A DNA stretch of 64,000 nt from Bacillus paramycoides (GCF_001884235.1 NZ_MAOI01000020.1:62001-126000), one strand, 5' to 3'; counted from the stretch's first letter, positions 32,861-41,922 are shown. Notes: generated by a model not told the origin, from the letters alone. Made by a program: numbers and translations.

Positions 32861-34072
32861 TCAGTTTAAACGCTCAATGCGTTTCGCCCCGTACTGGTAA
32901 ACGAAACCGATACTAAATAATATGCTTACGACAAATAAAATGACTGTCATCATGAAATCTTTCGTCGCAAGTGCAAATGTAATTGTAAATACACCGCTAC
33001 CAATGATGAGAATCGCATTTAATAAAGTAAGAAAATCTTTCTTCTTCTCCTCTACCCCTACTGGATATAAATCAAGCCAAATTTTCATGCGGTGATGTTT
33101 CCAAAGAGTTAATAGCTGGTAACCGATTAAGTATAAGAAAACAAGACTTACGATAAAGCGTCCATATAAAAATGGAATAAAGTAAAGAATGACTCCTCCA
33201 AGAACGAGTAAGCGCATATATAATCCGAAATAGTTACCTGATCTTAAAAACGTTCTCGTATATAAGTATAAATATGTACGTTTCTCACCGATTATCGAAA
33301 GAATGAAATCAAGCCATTTTCGGCGTGATACTCTCTCTTTTAATGCTGGTACATCAACGAACATATTCGCGATGCGGTATAATAGCATCATTTTTTTACC
33401 TTCTTCAGAAATTAAATACTCCCAGTTCAGCGGCTTTCCTTTTACCTTTTGATGCATAACAGCAAGGTATAGCACCATTAAAAAGAGGATTACGCCGATA
33501 AAAATGATTGAAGTACGTTCTATAAGGAAGTACACGAATAAGCCGTTTAAGATAAAACGAACGAACCAATCTGCTTTTTGAACAGTTTGATCTGTTAAAA
33601 ATGATTTTTCCCACGCTACGAATAAATTCCACACTTTTACAATGACAAACGCGATTACAATCCATATGTAAGCCGCTCCTGTTTGCTTCATTTGCTGGAA
33701 GTATAACGGGGCAAGCGCAGCTGCTACGATTGCGATTATGTATAACTGAATCATAAACGTAAAGAGAAATGCCTTTGTAAAATAAGGCTTTAACTTTTCT
33801 TCAACTGGTAGCAAATAAACGAGATCTGCTTCTTTTAATAACGTTTGTATGGATCCGGCTGTTAATACGAGGCCAAGTAAGACTGCCATAACGATTGCCG
33901 TAGGAAACGAAGGTGTTAACGTTTGTAACCATTGCTGGTAATAATACGCTCCTGCACCGATGATAAATACGAAAATAAATTTCAAATGATCGTTAAATAC
34001 GTATTTACTATATGTACGAACTTCTTTTAGAAAGTGCCGGAATCGTTCTTTCCATAACGCTGTGCTATTCAT
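32861..34072 (-). CDS. ecsB: ABC transporter permease EcsB
   Basis: A 403-residue integral membrane protein with about eight to ten helices, rich in Tyr and Phe as EcsB usually is (KYVFNDHLKFIFVFIIGAGAYYYQQW at 23-48, short form HLKFIFVFIIGAGAYYYQ). It forms the channel part of the EcsAB exporter, which is linked to RasP-dependent clearance of transmembrane peptides. Its start overlaps the end of ecsA by eight bases, typical of coupled translation. Confidence 0.9.
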   Translation of the reverse strand: MNSTALWKERFRHFLKEVRTYSKYVFNDHLKFIFVFIIGAGAYYYQQWLQTLTPSFPTAIVMAVLLGLVLTAGSIQTLLKEADLVYLLPVEEKLKPYFTKAFLFTFMIQLYIIAIVAAALAPLYFQQMKQTGAAYIWIVIAFVIVKVWNLFVAWEKSFLTDQTVQKADWFVRFILNGLFVYFLIERTSIIFIGVILFLMVLYLAVMHQKVKGKPLNWEYLISEEGKKMMLLYRIANMFVDVPALKERVSRRKWLDFILSIIGEKRTYLYLYTRTFLRSGNYFGLYMRLLVLGGVILYFIPFLYGRFIVSLVFLYLIGYQLLTLWKHHRMKIWLDLYPVGVEEKKKDFLTLLNAILIIGSGVFTITFALATKDFMMTVILFVVSILFSIGFVYQYGAKRIERLN

Positions 34073-34808
34073 AATCTTCTTCCTTTGTTAACGCAATGTA
34101 AATATCATCTAACGTTGCACCAGGCATGTTAAATTGTGATTGCAGTTCAGATAACGTTCCCTTCGCTCTTACTTCACCTTGATGCAAAATAATGAACGAA
34201 TCACAATAGCGCTCTGCTGTCGCTAAAATATGTGTACTCATTAATATGCCTGCACCGCTCTTTTTCATTTGATCCATCATTTGAAGAAGTGATTGAATCG
34301 CTAAAGGATCAAGCCCAACGAAAGGTTCGTCCACAATGTAAAGAGATGGTTCAACGAGAAATGCACTCATAATCATTACTTTTTGTTTCATCCCTTTTGA
34401 GAAATGAGACGGAAACCATTTCAAACGATTTTTCATGCGAAACTCTTGTAATAGTTGTCCTACGCGTTCTTCATATTGTTTTTCATCTACACCGTACGCC
34501 ATCGCTGTTAATTTCAAATGTTCTTCTAACGTTAACTCATCATATAATACTGGCGTTTCTGGAATGAAGGAGAAACTAGAACGGTACGCTGTCATATCAT
34601 CACGTATTGTTTTCCCGTTAATTGTGACAGTTCCTTTTTTCGGTTCCATTAAACCGATGATATGTTTAATTGTCGTACTTTTACCAGCTCCATTTAAACC
34701 GATTAAGCCAACAAGTTCGCCTTTATTAACAGAGAACGAAACATTTTGCAGTACAGGTCGTTTCGTATATCCTCCTGTAACATTTTCTACACGCAATAAC
34801 TCGCTCAT
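34065..34808 (-). CDS. ecsA: ABC transporter ATP-binding protein EcsA
   Basis: A 247-residue ABC ATPase: Walker A GLNGAGKST (37-45), signature FSKGMKQK (a common variant of LSGGQ), Walker B SLYIVDEPF and the H-loop STHILATAERY. It powers EcsB. The ribosome binding site AGTGGTGTC immediately before the ATG contains the same GGTGTC core that recurs in the gene-free region upstream. First gene of ecsABC. Confidence 0.93.
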   Translation of the reverse strand: MSELLRVENVTGGYTKRPVLQNVSFSVNKGELVGLIGLNGAGKSTTIKHIIGLMEPKKGTVTINGKTIRDDMTAYRSSFSFIPETPVLYDELTLEEHLKLTAMAYGVDEKQYEERVGQLLQEFRMKNRLKWFPSHFSKGMKQKVMIMSAFLVEPSLYIVDEPFVGLDPLAIQSLLQMMDQMKKSGAGILMSTHILATAERYCDSFIILHQGEVRAKGTLSELQSQFNMPGATLDDIYIALTKEEDYE

Positions 34809-35033
34809 ACGACACCACTTTCTTCATTTATATTCATTCTCTTTTCTAAGAAATGTATATATTCATCTTACCAAAAATCATCGTGCACTACATAGTATCG
34901 ATGTTTTCAAAAAAAAATAAATTTCTTGGCATATATTTTTACGAAAGCGGACATCATAATTAGTGAAGAAGGAACACATTGAAAAAGCAACCACCAATTG
35001 ATGAGTATAACAACATAGTGAAGTCATCATGAA

Positions 35034-35251
35034 ATGGGGTGTCCATGTTGGACAAAGAAATTTACACATAACCAGATCATTTGTTTCATTTTCGAAACGG
35101 GGTGTCTCCGAAAGAGCATATACTGTTTTAAAAAATAAACAATTTCATTTTAAAAAAGATTGCAATATCATTTCACTTGAAAATGGGGTGTCTACGGCAG
35201 AAACTTTAGCCGATTTACCATGCATTTCTTAAATAAATGAGGTGTCTGCGA
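35034..35251 (+). other. Gene-free region with four copies of a GGTGTC motif
   Basis: Between ecsA and hit (34809-35387) no convincing gene is present. AAATGGGGTGTCC (35032), AAACGGGGTGTCTCCG (35095), AAATGGGGTGTCTACG (35181) and AATGAGGTGTCTGCG (35235) form a family of short motifs on the plus strand. They are spaced irregularly (63, 86 and 54 bases) and fall in different reading frames, so the conserved unit is nucleic acid, not protein. A perfect terminator follows at 35292. An untranslated RNA is a reasonable guess; a 67-codon frame from 35029 exists but has only a weak ribosome binding site. Confidence 0.45.
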
Positions 35252-35291
35252 ACCGTAAATTATAAAAAATGCTTTTTCAATCCCTCTTCAG

Positions 35292-35325
35292 AAAACAGGA
35301 AGCTGAGTCAGCTTCCTGTTTTTCG
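35292..35325 (+). terminator. Strong terminator upstream of hit
   Basis: AAACAGGAAGCTGA and TCAGCTTCCTGTTT are perfect arms around a single base (so a four-base loop in practice), ending in TTTTT. There is no annotated plus-strand gene before it, which implies a transcript in the gap. Confidence 0.8.
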
Positions 35326-35387
35326 TGTTTGTTCTCCTATGTAATTATGGTAAAATACGGCTAAGGCTATTTGAAAGGATGAGATCG

Positions 35388-35822
35388 ATGAATCATACAG
35401 CGGACAATTGTATTTTTTGTAAAATCATTGACGGGCAAATCCCTTGCTCAAAAGTATACGAAGATGAGCATGTACTTGCATTTTTAGATATTAGTCAAGT
35501 AACAAAAGGACATACTCTTGTTATTCCAAAAGTACACAAACAAGACATTTTTGCGTTAACGCCAGAAATCGCATCACATATTTTTGCTGTCGTTCCAAAA
35601 ATCGCAAATGCAATGAAAGCAGAATTTAATCCAGTTGGCTTTAACCTACTTAACAATAACGGTGAAAAAGCTGGACAAACTGTATTCCACTTCCACCTTC
35701 ATTTAATTCCACGCTACGGTGAAAACGATGGTTTCGGTGCTGTTTGGAAATCACACCAAAATGAATACACAATGGAAAATTTACAAAACATCGCAAGCAC
35801 AATTGCAAATAGTGTGAAATAG
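35388..35822 (+). CDS. hit: HIT family protein (Hit/HinT)
   Basis: A 144-residue nucleotide hydrolase/transferase. NCIFCKIIDGQIPCSKVYED is the usual start and HFHLH (101-105) is the histidine triad. HinT proteins hydrolyse nucleoside phosphoramidates. Start at 35388 with AAAGGATG before; an earlier ATG at 35325 overlaps the upstream terminator. Position upstream of yhaH, hpr and prsA matches B. subtilis. Confidence 0.93.
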   Translation: MNHTADNCIFCKIIDGQIPCSKVYEDEHVLAFLDISQVTKGHTLVIPKVHKQDIFALTPEIASHIFAVVPKIANAMKAEFNPVGFNLLNNNGEKAGQTVFHFHLHLIPRYGENDGFGAVWKSHQNEYTMENLQNIASTIANSVK

Positions 35823-35827
35823 TGCCA

Positions 35828-35998
35828 CTATAAAAAGACGTAAAACATAACTGTACATAACAAGCTAATTCCTCCGAAAGAAATATATTGCATAGCTTGT
35901 TTCTTCATCCAAAATGCCGGAGGATATAACCTTTTCTGTTTTACGAAAAAAAGTAAATGCATAGCACGTACAAGGAAGAAAAGAATTACGATAAAAAT
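35828..35998 (-). pseudogene. Small membrane protein frame without a standard start (possible pseudogene)
   Basis: On the minus strand a frame reads IFIVILFFLVRAMHLLFF, then KRLYPPAFWMKKQAMQYISF and a second hydrophobic stretch ending MFYVFL, i.e. a plausible two-helix protein of about 56 residues. It has no ATG, GTG or TTG at its beginning; AAGGAGG at 36021-36015 is followed nine bases later by ATA in another frame. Loss of one T in the run at 35992-35996 would connect the two frames. Either a start codon and frame were lost or the reading is coincidental. Confidence 0.35.
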
Positions 35999-36086
35999 AA
36001 ATTATCGCTAATAACCTCCTTGTCTTAAGCATATGCACACTTTTATACATCATGAATACGAACGAAAAATAAGGAGGTTTCCTTTT

Positions 36087-36449
36087 ATGTCAAAAGCTAA
36101 ATCCTTTATTACAGGTGTAATTTGCGGCGGAGCAGTTGCTGGACTAGCCGTTCTTTTCTCAACTCCTTCTTCTGGTAAAGATATGCGCGGTAAGCTGAAA
36201 GAAAAAGGAACTGATATTAAAAAGACTTTAGCTGATATTACAGCTGATACAAAGTTATTAAAGCGTCAAATCATTGAAACTGCTTCAGAAGGTAAAGAAG
36301 TATTTCAAGAGCTAAAAGATGATATGCACGACACTCTTTCTAACTGGAGACAAGATATTTCTCAAAATAAGCGTCATATTGAACAAGAAATTTTAGACAT
36401 TCAAAAGTCAATTGAGAAACTACAAGATGCTGTTCCAGAAAAAGCGTAA
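36087..36449 (+). CDS. yhaH: YtxH domain-containing protein YhaH
   Basis: A 120-residue protein: one N-terminal transmembrane segment (FITGVICGGAVAGLAVLFS) followed by PSSGKDMRGKLKEKG and a long charged helix, the pattern of YtxH/YhaH envelope-stress-type proteins. GGAGG stands nine bases before the ATG at 36087. It has its own unit between hit and hpr, as in B. subtilis. Confidence 0.85.
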   Translation: MSKAKSFITGVICGGAVAGLAVLFSTPSSGKDMRGKLKEKGTDIKKTLADITADTKLLKRQIIETASEGKEVFQELKDDMHDTLSNWRQDISQNKRHIEQEILDIQKSIEKLQDAVPEKA

Positions 36450-36506
36450 ACATATTCACGCTTAGTTTTTTGCATATAACAAATATTTTTCATACGAATT
36501 GACCTT

Positions 36507-36540
36507 AACACGGCATATCACATAGATATGCCGTGTTTTT
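36507..36540 (+). terminator. Terminator between yhaH and hpr
   Basis: AACACGGCATATC and GATATGCCGTGTT are perfect 13-bp arms with a 5-base loop and a T-run. The remaining bases to 36747 hold only the hpr promoter region; I see no gene. Confidence 0.85.
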
Positions 36541-36747
36541 ATGCATTTACAATATATGTTATCCCTTAACATGTACAGACAACACATGTATTCTCGACTC
36601 ATAAAACGTTTCCATAGATATGCATGATTTGTATAGAATGTCATTTTTCCGAAAAATTTTCACAATTCTCACAAAAAGACTTTATTAATTTTTATTTTAC
36701 TGGCATAATAGATAGTAATGAAAAAGAATGTTAAAGTGGGTGAGTAA

Positions 36748-37305
36748 ATGAAAAGTGGAGAAAAAGATTACTCGGTAAAAGAAGCAATGATTTTCAGCCA
36801 ACGCATTGCTCAATTATCGAAAGCGTTATGGAAATGTGTAGAGAAAGATTGGCAACAGTGGATTAAACCTTACGATTTAAACATTAATGAACACCATATT
36901 TTATCAATCGCTTATCATTTAAAAGGGGCTTCTATTTCTGAAATTGCTAAGTTTGGAGTTATGCACGTATCAACGGCGTTTAACTTCTCTAAAAAGCTAG
37001 AAGAACGCGGCTATCTTGTATTTTCTAAAAAAGAAGATGATAAACGAAATACGTACATTGAAATTACAGACAAAGGGGAAGAATTACTACTTCGCTTAAT
37101 GGAGGAGTATGAACCTGAAAATAATTCTGTATTTAATGGGGCACTTGCTCTTCGTAATTTTTATGGTAAGTTCCCAGAAAATATCGAACTTATTGCGATC
37201 CTGCGCAATATTTACGGACAAGACTTCATCGATATTTTTGAGAAATCATTAGACAATATTGAGGAGAACTTTACGGAGTCCGATCAAAAATTAGTTAAGA
37301 AATAA
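36748..37305 (+). CDS. hpr: HTH-type transition-state regulator Hpr (ScoC)
   Basis: A 185-residue MarR-fold regulator. [19 protein letters not shown] and [20 protein letters not shown] are typical of Hpr; the winged helix lies at about 60-110 ([34 protein letters not shown]). In B. subtilis ScoC represses extracellular protease genes and sporulation. Gene order hit-yhaH-hpr-yhaI-prsA confirms the name. The start codon at 36748 lies ten bases after GTGGGTGAG. Confidence 0.92.
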   Translation: MKSGEKDYSVKEAMIFSQRIAQLSKALWKCVEKDWQQWIKPYDLNINEHHILSIAYHLKGASISEIAKFGVMHVSTAFNFSKKLEERGYLVFSKKEDDKRNTYIEITDKGEELLLRLMEEYEPENNSVFNGALALRNFYGKFPENIELIAILRNIYGQDFIDIFEKSLDNIEENFTESDQKLVKK

Positions 37306-37310
37306 TCTAT

Positions 37311-37646
37311 TTATCCTTTCGCAATCATGCCTAAGAATTCATTCATAAGTGGCACAAATAAGCCTTGTTTTGCTAGCGCTTCCGCAGTTTCGTTTACTTC
37401 GAGCTGATGTGGAAGCGCTTTTTCAAATTGATCTAACAGCGCATCGAACAATAGAAGGCCTTCTGCTTTCTCCGTTACGTATTGTTCGTTCAGCTTTTCA
37501 CAAAGATTTAGTATACGTTCAATATCTTTTTTACGAGCTTTTTTCTTTATGATTAAAGAATAAAATGGACACTTTTCTTCATCAATCATTTTAAATAGTA
37601 GATCTACGTAATATTCAGCTTGTTCTAGTCTTCTTACAACGTCCAT
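37311..37646 (-). CDS. yhaI: DUF1878 family protein YhaI
   Basis: A 111-residue helical protein (MDVVRRLEQAEYYVDLLFKM, then FYSLIIKKKARKKDIERIL). This is the DUF1878/YhaI family; its job is unknown. It is convergent with hpr, five bases away, so the two mRNAs may overlap at their ends. Confidence 0.85.
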   Translation of the reverse strand: MDVVRRLEQAEYYVDLLFKMIDEEKCPFYSLIIKKKARKKDIERILNLCEKLNEQYVTEKAEGLLLFDALLDQFEKALPHQLEVNETAEALAKQGLFVPLMNEFLGMIAKG

Positions 37647-37764
37647 TTTCTCCCTCGCTTTCTAACACAAAGTCTTCTATTTCTGAATTTTGTAACACGA
37701 ACAAAATATCGTATGATACAATATATAAAGTATATGTATTTTAGCCAAAAGGAGGTCTCGCCTC

Positions 37765-37959
37765 ATGACTCTTATAACCGTTGTTTTTGTCGCATTCGCA
37801 CTTCTTGTTATATTTTACACGAATTTCATGACACATACACTGTGCGAGCGAAAACAAATATCTGCGAGCCGCCAGCCCGGTGTCTTTCGAGTTATTAATG
37901 TATGTATTACCATTCTATTAATTTCTAGTTATATAGAAATTATATTTCATGGAAAGTGA
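37765..37959 (+). CDS. Small membrane protein upstream of prsA
   Basis: A 64-residue protein with two hydrophobic helices (about 3-20 and 43-58) linked by a basic loop (CERKQISASRQPGVFR). AAAGGAGG nine bases before the ATG is excellent. An overlapping frame at 37713 is a shadow. No family recognised; it faces a tiny gene on the other strand. Confidence 0.65.
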   Translation: MTLITVVFVAFALLVIFYTNFMTHTLCERKQISASRQPGVFRVINVCITILLISSYIEIIFHGK

Positions 37960-37990
37960 GGAAGGAAAGCCCCTTCCTCATTTTTTTCCT

Positions 37991-38062
37991 CTATAAACAA
38001 ATTATACCTATAATAACTAATAAAATAAACAGTACAAGTAATAAAATAAGTATTGAATTCAT
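37991..38062 (-). CDS. Micro-protein, 23 residues, one membrane helix
   Basis: MNSILILLLVLFILLVIIGI followed by ICL: a single hydrophobic helix. The ATG at 38062 is preceded by AGGAGGGGATGGGGG, one of the strongest ribosome binding sites in the window. The LLVLFILLVIIG core is like the tail of YjcZ-type spore proteins. Too short for most gene finders. Confidence 0.55.
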   Translation of the reverse strand: MNSILILLLVLFILLVIIGIICL

Positions 38063-38256
38063 CCCCCATCCCCTCCTCTTTTCTGTATATGCGACATGCG
38101 CCCAATATGGTACCCTTTCAAAATCTGACACTCACTGGTTAAATTTTCTTTATCAATAGGAAAACAAGTCGAAATATGATATATTAAATTTTGTACATAT
38201 TGCTTATACTATGAAATAAACGACACGCATCTAAACTTTATCTCCAAGCCTCGGTA

Positions 38257-38347
38257 AGCCCTGTTAAGCGTGCTTTTACATATTAAAAAGCAAAGACATC
38301 AGTGAGACTTAATCGGGCTCTTATGAACGAACATAACCTATCATAAG
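38257..38347 (+). promoter_or_regulatory. Structured RNA leader of prsA
   Basis: Three helices can be drawn in the 340-base region before prsA: AGCCC-TG-TTAAG (38257-38268) with CTTAA-TC-GGGCT (38308-38319), enclosing TGCTTTT (38271-38277) with AAAAGCA (38286-38292), followed directly by CTTATGA (38320-38326) with TCATAAG (38341-38347). Such order suggests a folded 5' leader. No T-run follows, so a terminator is unlikely. I know no Rfam family with this sequence. Confidence 0.45.
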
Positions 38348-38406
38348 GCGTTTCTTCATTAGTGCGGGATAAATTAAAAATACATAATAGTAGGAGTGTT
38401 TATTGA

Positions 38407-39267
38407 ATGAAGAAAGCTATGCTTGCCTTAGCCGCAACAAGTGTAATCGCATTATCAGCATGTGGAACATCATCATCAGACAAAATTGTTACATCTAAAG
38501 CTGGTGACATCACTAAAGAAGAGTTTTACAATCAAATGAAGACACAAGCTGGTAAACAAGTACTAAATAACATGGTTATGGAAAAAGTACTTATTAAAAA
38601 CTACAAAGTTGACGACAAAGAAGTAGATAAAAAGTACGATGAAATGAAAAAACAATACGGTGATCAATTCGATACACTATTAAAACAACAAGGTATTAAA
38701 GAAGAAACTTTAAAAAGCGGTGTTCGTGCTTCATTAGCTCAAGAAAAAGCTGTTGAAAAAACAATCACTGATAAAGAAGTAAAAGACAACTACAAGCCTG
38801 AAATTAAAGCAAGCCACATTCTTGTAAAAGATGAAGCTACTGCGAAAAAGGTTAAAGACGAGCTTGCACAAGGTAAATCTTTCGAAGAGTTAGCGAAACA
38901 ATACTCTGAAGATACTGGTTCAAAAGAAAAAGGCGGAGACCTTGGCTACTTTACAGCTGGTAAAATGGTTAAAGAATTCGAAGATGCTGCTTATAAGCTG
39001 AAGAAAGATGAAATCAGCGAACCTGTAAAATCACAATTCGGTTACCATATCATTAAAGTAACAGACATTAAAGAACAAAAACCATTTGATGAAGTAAAAG
39101 GCGACATCAAAAAAGATCTTGTTCAGAAGAAAATGCAAGATGGACAATTTATGAACGATCTTATGATGAAAGAAATCAAATCTGCTGACGTAAAAGTTGA
39201 CGATAAAGATTTAAAAAATCTTTTCGAAGAACCAAAAGCTGACGCTAAAAAAGACGAAAAGAAATAA
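38407..39267 (+). CDS. prsA: Foldase lipoprotein PrsA (peptidyl-prolyl isomerase)
   Basis: A 286-residue lipoprotein. Lipobox LSAC with Cys19; an N-terminal helical region; the parvulin domain at about 133-222 ([39 protein letters not shown]); and a lysine-rich tail. It helps secreted proteins fold outside the membrane. B. cereus group strains usually carry several prsA paralogues; this is the one at the hpr locus. AGGAG lies 11 bases before the ATG. Confidence 0.93.
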   Translation: MKKAMLALAATSVIALSACGTSSSDKIVTSKAGDITKEEFYNQMKTQAGKQVLNNMVMEKVLIKNYKVDDKEVDKKYDEMKKQYGDQFDTLLKQQGIKEETLKSGVRASLAQEKAVEKTITDKEVKDNYKPEIKASHILVKDEATAKKVKDELAQGKSFEELAKQYSEDTGSKEKGGDLGYFTAGKMVKEFEDAAYKLKKDEISEPVKSQFGYHIIKVTDIKEQKPFDEVKGDIKKDLVQKKMQDGQFMNDLMMKEIKSADVKVDDKDLKNLFEEPKADAKKDEKK

Positions 39268-39270
39268 TGA

Positions 39271-39298
39271 AAAGCTCGGGCTAAGCCCGAGCTTTTTT
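39271..39298 (+). terminator. prsA terminator
   Basis: AAAGCTCGGGCT and AGCCCGAGCTTT are perfect arms with a very short loop, followed by TTTTTT. Confidence 0.88.
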
Positions 39299-39309
39299 GT
39301 ATTACCTTT

Positions 39310-39348
39310 GCGGTAACTGAAATTATACCGGCGATTTTTCGAATATAT
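39310..39348 (+). repeat. Dispersed repeat, copy 2
   Basis: Counterpart of 24516-24554: GCGGTAACTGAAATTATA then GGCGATTTTTCGAATATAT. It sits 12 bases behind the prsA terminator. The rest of the gap to 39566 is AT-rich and holds an AACCTCG...CAAGGTT partial hairpin but no gene. Confidence 0.6.
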
Positions 39349-39566
39349 GATTACAATCCCCTCTTAAAAAACAAAAAACCTCGATTCCATCACATACGGA
39401 ACCAAGGTTTATCTCATTATCATTGATTAAATTAAAAAACTATGGTAAATTAGTACAGAAACGCATTCATTAAAAATAAAAGAATGTATTTATCCGTATC
39501 TTAATTGTATACCAAAAAATATCTTCAGTCAACCTCTATTTTTCACTTTTAAAGGAGTGCTTACGT

Positions 39567-41903
39567 ATGAACAAAAAATTAGATCAAGAGCAAAAACGAT
39601 TGGATAGCGTAATAGAAACTATTACGGAGCAAATTGATAAACTTGAAAACGAAACTGGCAGACGCCGAGCAGAAGTAATCAACATCCGTAAACACTTCTG
39701 GGATGATGTGAAAGTTAACACTGATACTTTTGACGATTATCTCGAAACAGTTATCAACTTAAGACAACAAGCTCAGTCACTAGCCGTAACACAAATCACC
39801 CATAAACATACCTTCAACCGACTTGCCGCGCTACGACGTATGCATAAAGCACCTTACTTCGGGCGAATTGATTTCAAAGAAGAAGGAGAAACAGGCGCAG
39901 AGCAAATTTATATCGGCGTCGCTACCCTTACTGATGCAAGCGGAGAAAATTTTCTTATATACGATTGGCGCGCACCTATTTCAAGTGTCTACTACGATTA
40001 TCCACCAGGCCCTGCCGAGTACAGTACACCAGGAGGCGTAATCCGCGGCAATGTGGAGAAGAAATTACAATATATTATTCAAGGCGGCGTTATCGATTCA
40101 ATGTTCGATACGAGCTTAACGATTGGAGATGAAATTTTACAACAAGCGCTCGGAAAAGGTACAAACAAACATATGCAAAGTATAGTTGCTACTATCCAGC
40201 GCGAGCAAAATGAAATTATCCGTCACGACGAAGGGCGACTACTTATCGTTCAAGGAGCTGCTGGTAGTGGTAAAACATCGGCTGCCTTACAGCGAATCGC
40301 CTACTTACTATATAAATATCGCGAATGGCTAAAAGCTGATCAAATCATTCTCTTCTCCCCTAACTCCATGTTCAATAGCTACGTATCTAACGTATTGCCA
40401 GAACTCGGTGAAGAAAATATGCAGCAAGTTACATTCCAAGAGTACTTAAACCACAGACTAAGTAAGTCATTTGACGTTGAAGATCCTTATGAGCAATTAG
40501 AATATATGCTCACTGAAACGAATAGCTCTATCTATAAAACTAGAAATGCAAGCATTCGATTTAAAGCATCAACTCACTTTTTCGAGACAATTCAAACGTA
40601 CAGACAATCTCTCGAAACGTCCGGTATGTTATTTAAAGGAATGAAATTTAGAGGAAAACCAATTGTCTCTGCTAAACAAATTGCAGAACAATTTTATAAT
40701 ACTGATACCTCCCTCCGCTTCCATAATAGAATTGAAAAGTTAACGGAGTGGCTAAATAAACAAATAGATGAAATTGAAAAAACAGAACTGAAAAAACCTT
40801 GGGTAGAAGAAGAAATTGAATTACTTAGTAAAGATGAATATCAAAAAGCTTATAAGTATTTACAGAAAAAAGGTGAGTTTGACGAAAACTCCTTTACTGA
40901 TTATGAGAAAGAAACGAAAGTACTCGGACGTATGATTGTCCGTAAAAAATTGAAGCCGTTGCGTAAAGGTGTTCAAACGCTACGCTTCATCAATTTCACA
41001 GGAATATATAAACAACTCTTCACAGATGCATCATGGGTTACTGGAGAAAAACCTAAAGAATGGGACGACATTTGCTCTCTAACGGTGAACATGTTAGATG
41101 AAGGAAAACTATATTACGAGGATGCTACTCCATTTTTACTTTTAAAAGAATTAATTGAAGGGTTCCAAACAAACAGATCAATTAAACATATACTCGTAGA
41201 TGAAGCACAAGATTATTCTCCGTTTCAGTTCGAGTTTTTAAAACGTCTCTTCCCTGCCGCAAAAATGACGGTACTCGGAGACTTTAACCAAGCGATATTC
41301 GCTCACGCTAGTGAAACAGTTGATTTCCATACACTCACTAGCTTATATGGACCTGATGAAACATACGGTATCAACTTAACTCGTAGCTATCGCTCAACAA
41401 AACCGATCATTGAATTTACACGTGATCTCGTACCGGAAGGCAAGAATATTAACGCCTTTGAACGAGGCGGCGAGAAACCTACATTGACTAAGGTTTCTGA
41501 TTACAGCGAACTGCATGACCATATCACTTCCAAAGTCGCTGAATTACAAAAACAAAAGCACAATACGATCGCAATTATATGTAAATCCGCAGCTGAAAGC
41601 GCCGCTGCGTACGAAGCACTCAGCCATATCGAGAATATTAAACTCGTGAAAAGTAACTCAGCTGAGTACGAACAAGGTATCGTCATCATACCTGCTTACT
41701 TAGCGAAAGGTATCGAATTTGACGCTGTCATTATTTACAATGCAAATAATGAAGTATATAGCGATGAGAGCGTTCGTAGATTGTTTTACACTGCTTGTAC
41801 GCGCGCGATGCATGAATTGCAGCTTTATAGCGTTGGTGAGGTTAGTCCTTTTGTAATGGGGGCTGATTCAGAGAGCTTTGAGCTTATAACTAAGACACCT
41901 TGA
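39567..41903 (+). CDS. helD: HelD-type RNA polymerase recycling ATPase (UvrD-like)
   Basis: A 778-residue SF1 ATPase. The N-terminal 60 residues form a coiled coil that in HelD enters the RNA polymerase secondary channel; Walker A GAAGSGKTS is at 230-238; later motifs include LVDEAQDYSPFQFE, GDFNQAIF and the final LFYTACTRAMHELQLYS. Length agrees with B. subtilis HelD (about 774). HelD removes stalled RNA polymerase from DNA. AAAGGAGTG precedes the ATG. Its stop codon lies inside the terminator hairpin. Confidence 0.88.
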   Translation: MNKKLDQEQKRLDSVIETITEQIDKLENETGRRRAEVINIRKHFWDDVKVNTDTFDDYLETVINLRQQAQSLAVTQITHKHTFNRLAALRRMHKAPYFGRIDFKEEGETGAEQIYIGVATLTDASGENFLIYDWRAPISSVYYDYPPGPAEYSTPGGVIRGNVEKKLQYIIQGGVIDSMFDTSLTIGDEILQQALGKGTNKHMQSIVATIQREQNEIIRHDEGRLLIVQGAAGSGKTSAALQRIAYLLYKYREWLKADQIILFSPNSMFNSYVSNVLPELGEENMQQVTFQEYLNHRLSKSFDVEDPYEQLEYMLTETNSSIYKTRNASIRFKASTHFFETIQTYRQSLETSGMLFKGMKFRGKPIVSAKQIAEQFYNTDTSLRFHNRIEKLTEWLNKQIDEIEKTELKKPWVEEEIELLSKDEYQKAYKYLQKKGEFDENSFTDYEKETKVLGRMIVRKKLKPLRKGVQTLRFINFTGIYKQLFTDASWVTGEKPKEWDDICSLTVNMLDEGKLYYEDATPFLLLKELIEGFQTNRSIKHILVDEAQDYSPFQFEFLKRLFPAAKMTVLGDFNQAIFAHASETVDFHTLTSLYGPDETYGINLTRSYRSTKPIIEFTRDLVPEGKNINAFERGGEKPTLTKVSDYSELHDHITSKVAELQKQKHNTIAIICKSAAESAAAYEALSHIENIKLVKSNSAEYEQGIVIIPAYLAKGIEFDAVIIYNANNEVYSDESVRRLFYTACTRAMHELQLYSVGEVSPFVMGADSESFELITKTP

Positions 41904-41922
41904 TGATTCAAGGTGTCTTTTT
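41892..41922 (+). terminator. helD terminator
   Basis: AAGACACCTTGA and TCAAGGTGTCTT, perfect arms, then TTTTT. The stem includes the TGA stop codon of helD. The arms nearly equal those of the hairpin at 42654. Confidence 0.85.

Noticed and set aside
34435-34920. 161-codon plus-strand frame over ecsA
   Set aside because: Antisense to the Walker A region of ecsA; no support as a gene.
35029-35232. 67-codon plus-strand frame through the GGTGTC motifs
   Set aside because: Only a weak site precedes the ATG, and the repeated motif changes frame relative to it, so it is unlikely to be a coding repeat. Kept as a non-coding region.
38163-38406. T-box or other known riboswitch before prsA
   Set aside because: No T-box core, no terminator and no known riboswitch sequence could be identified; only local helices are supported.
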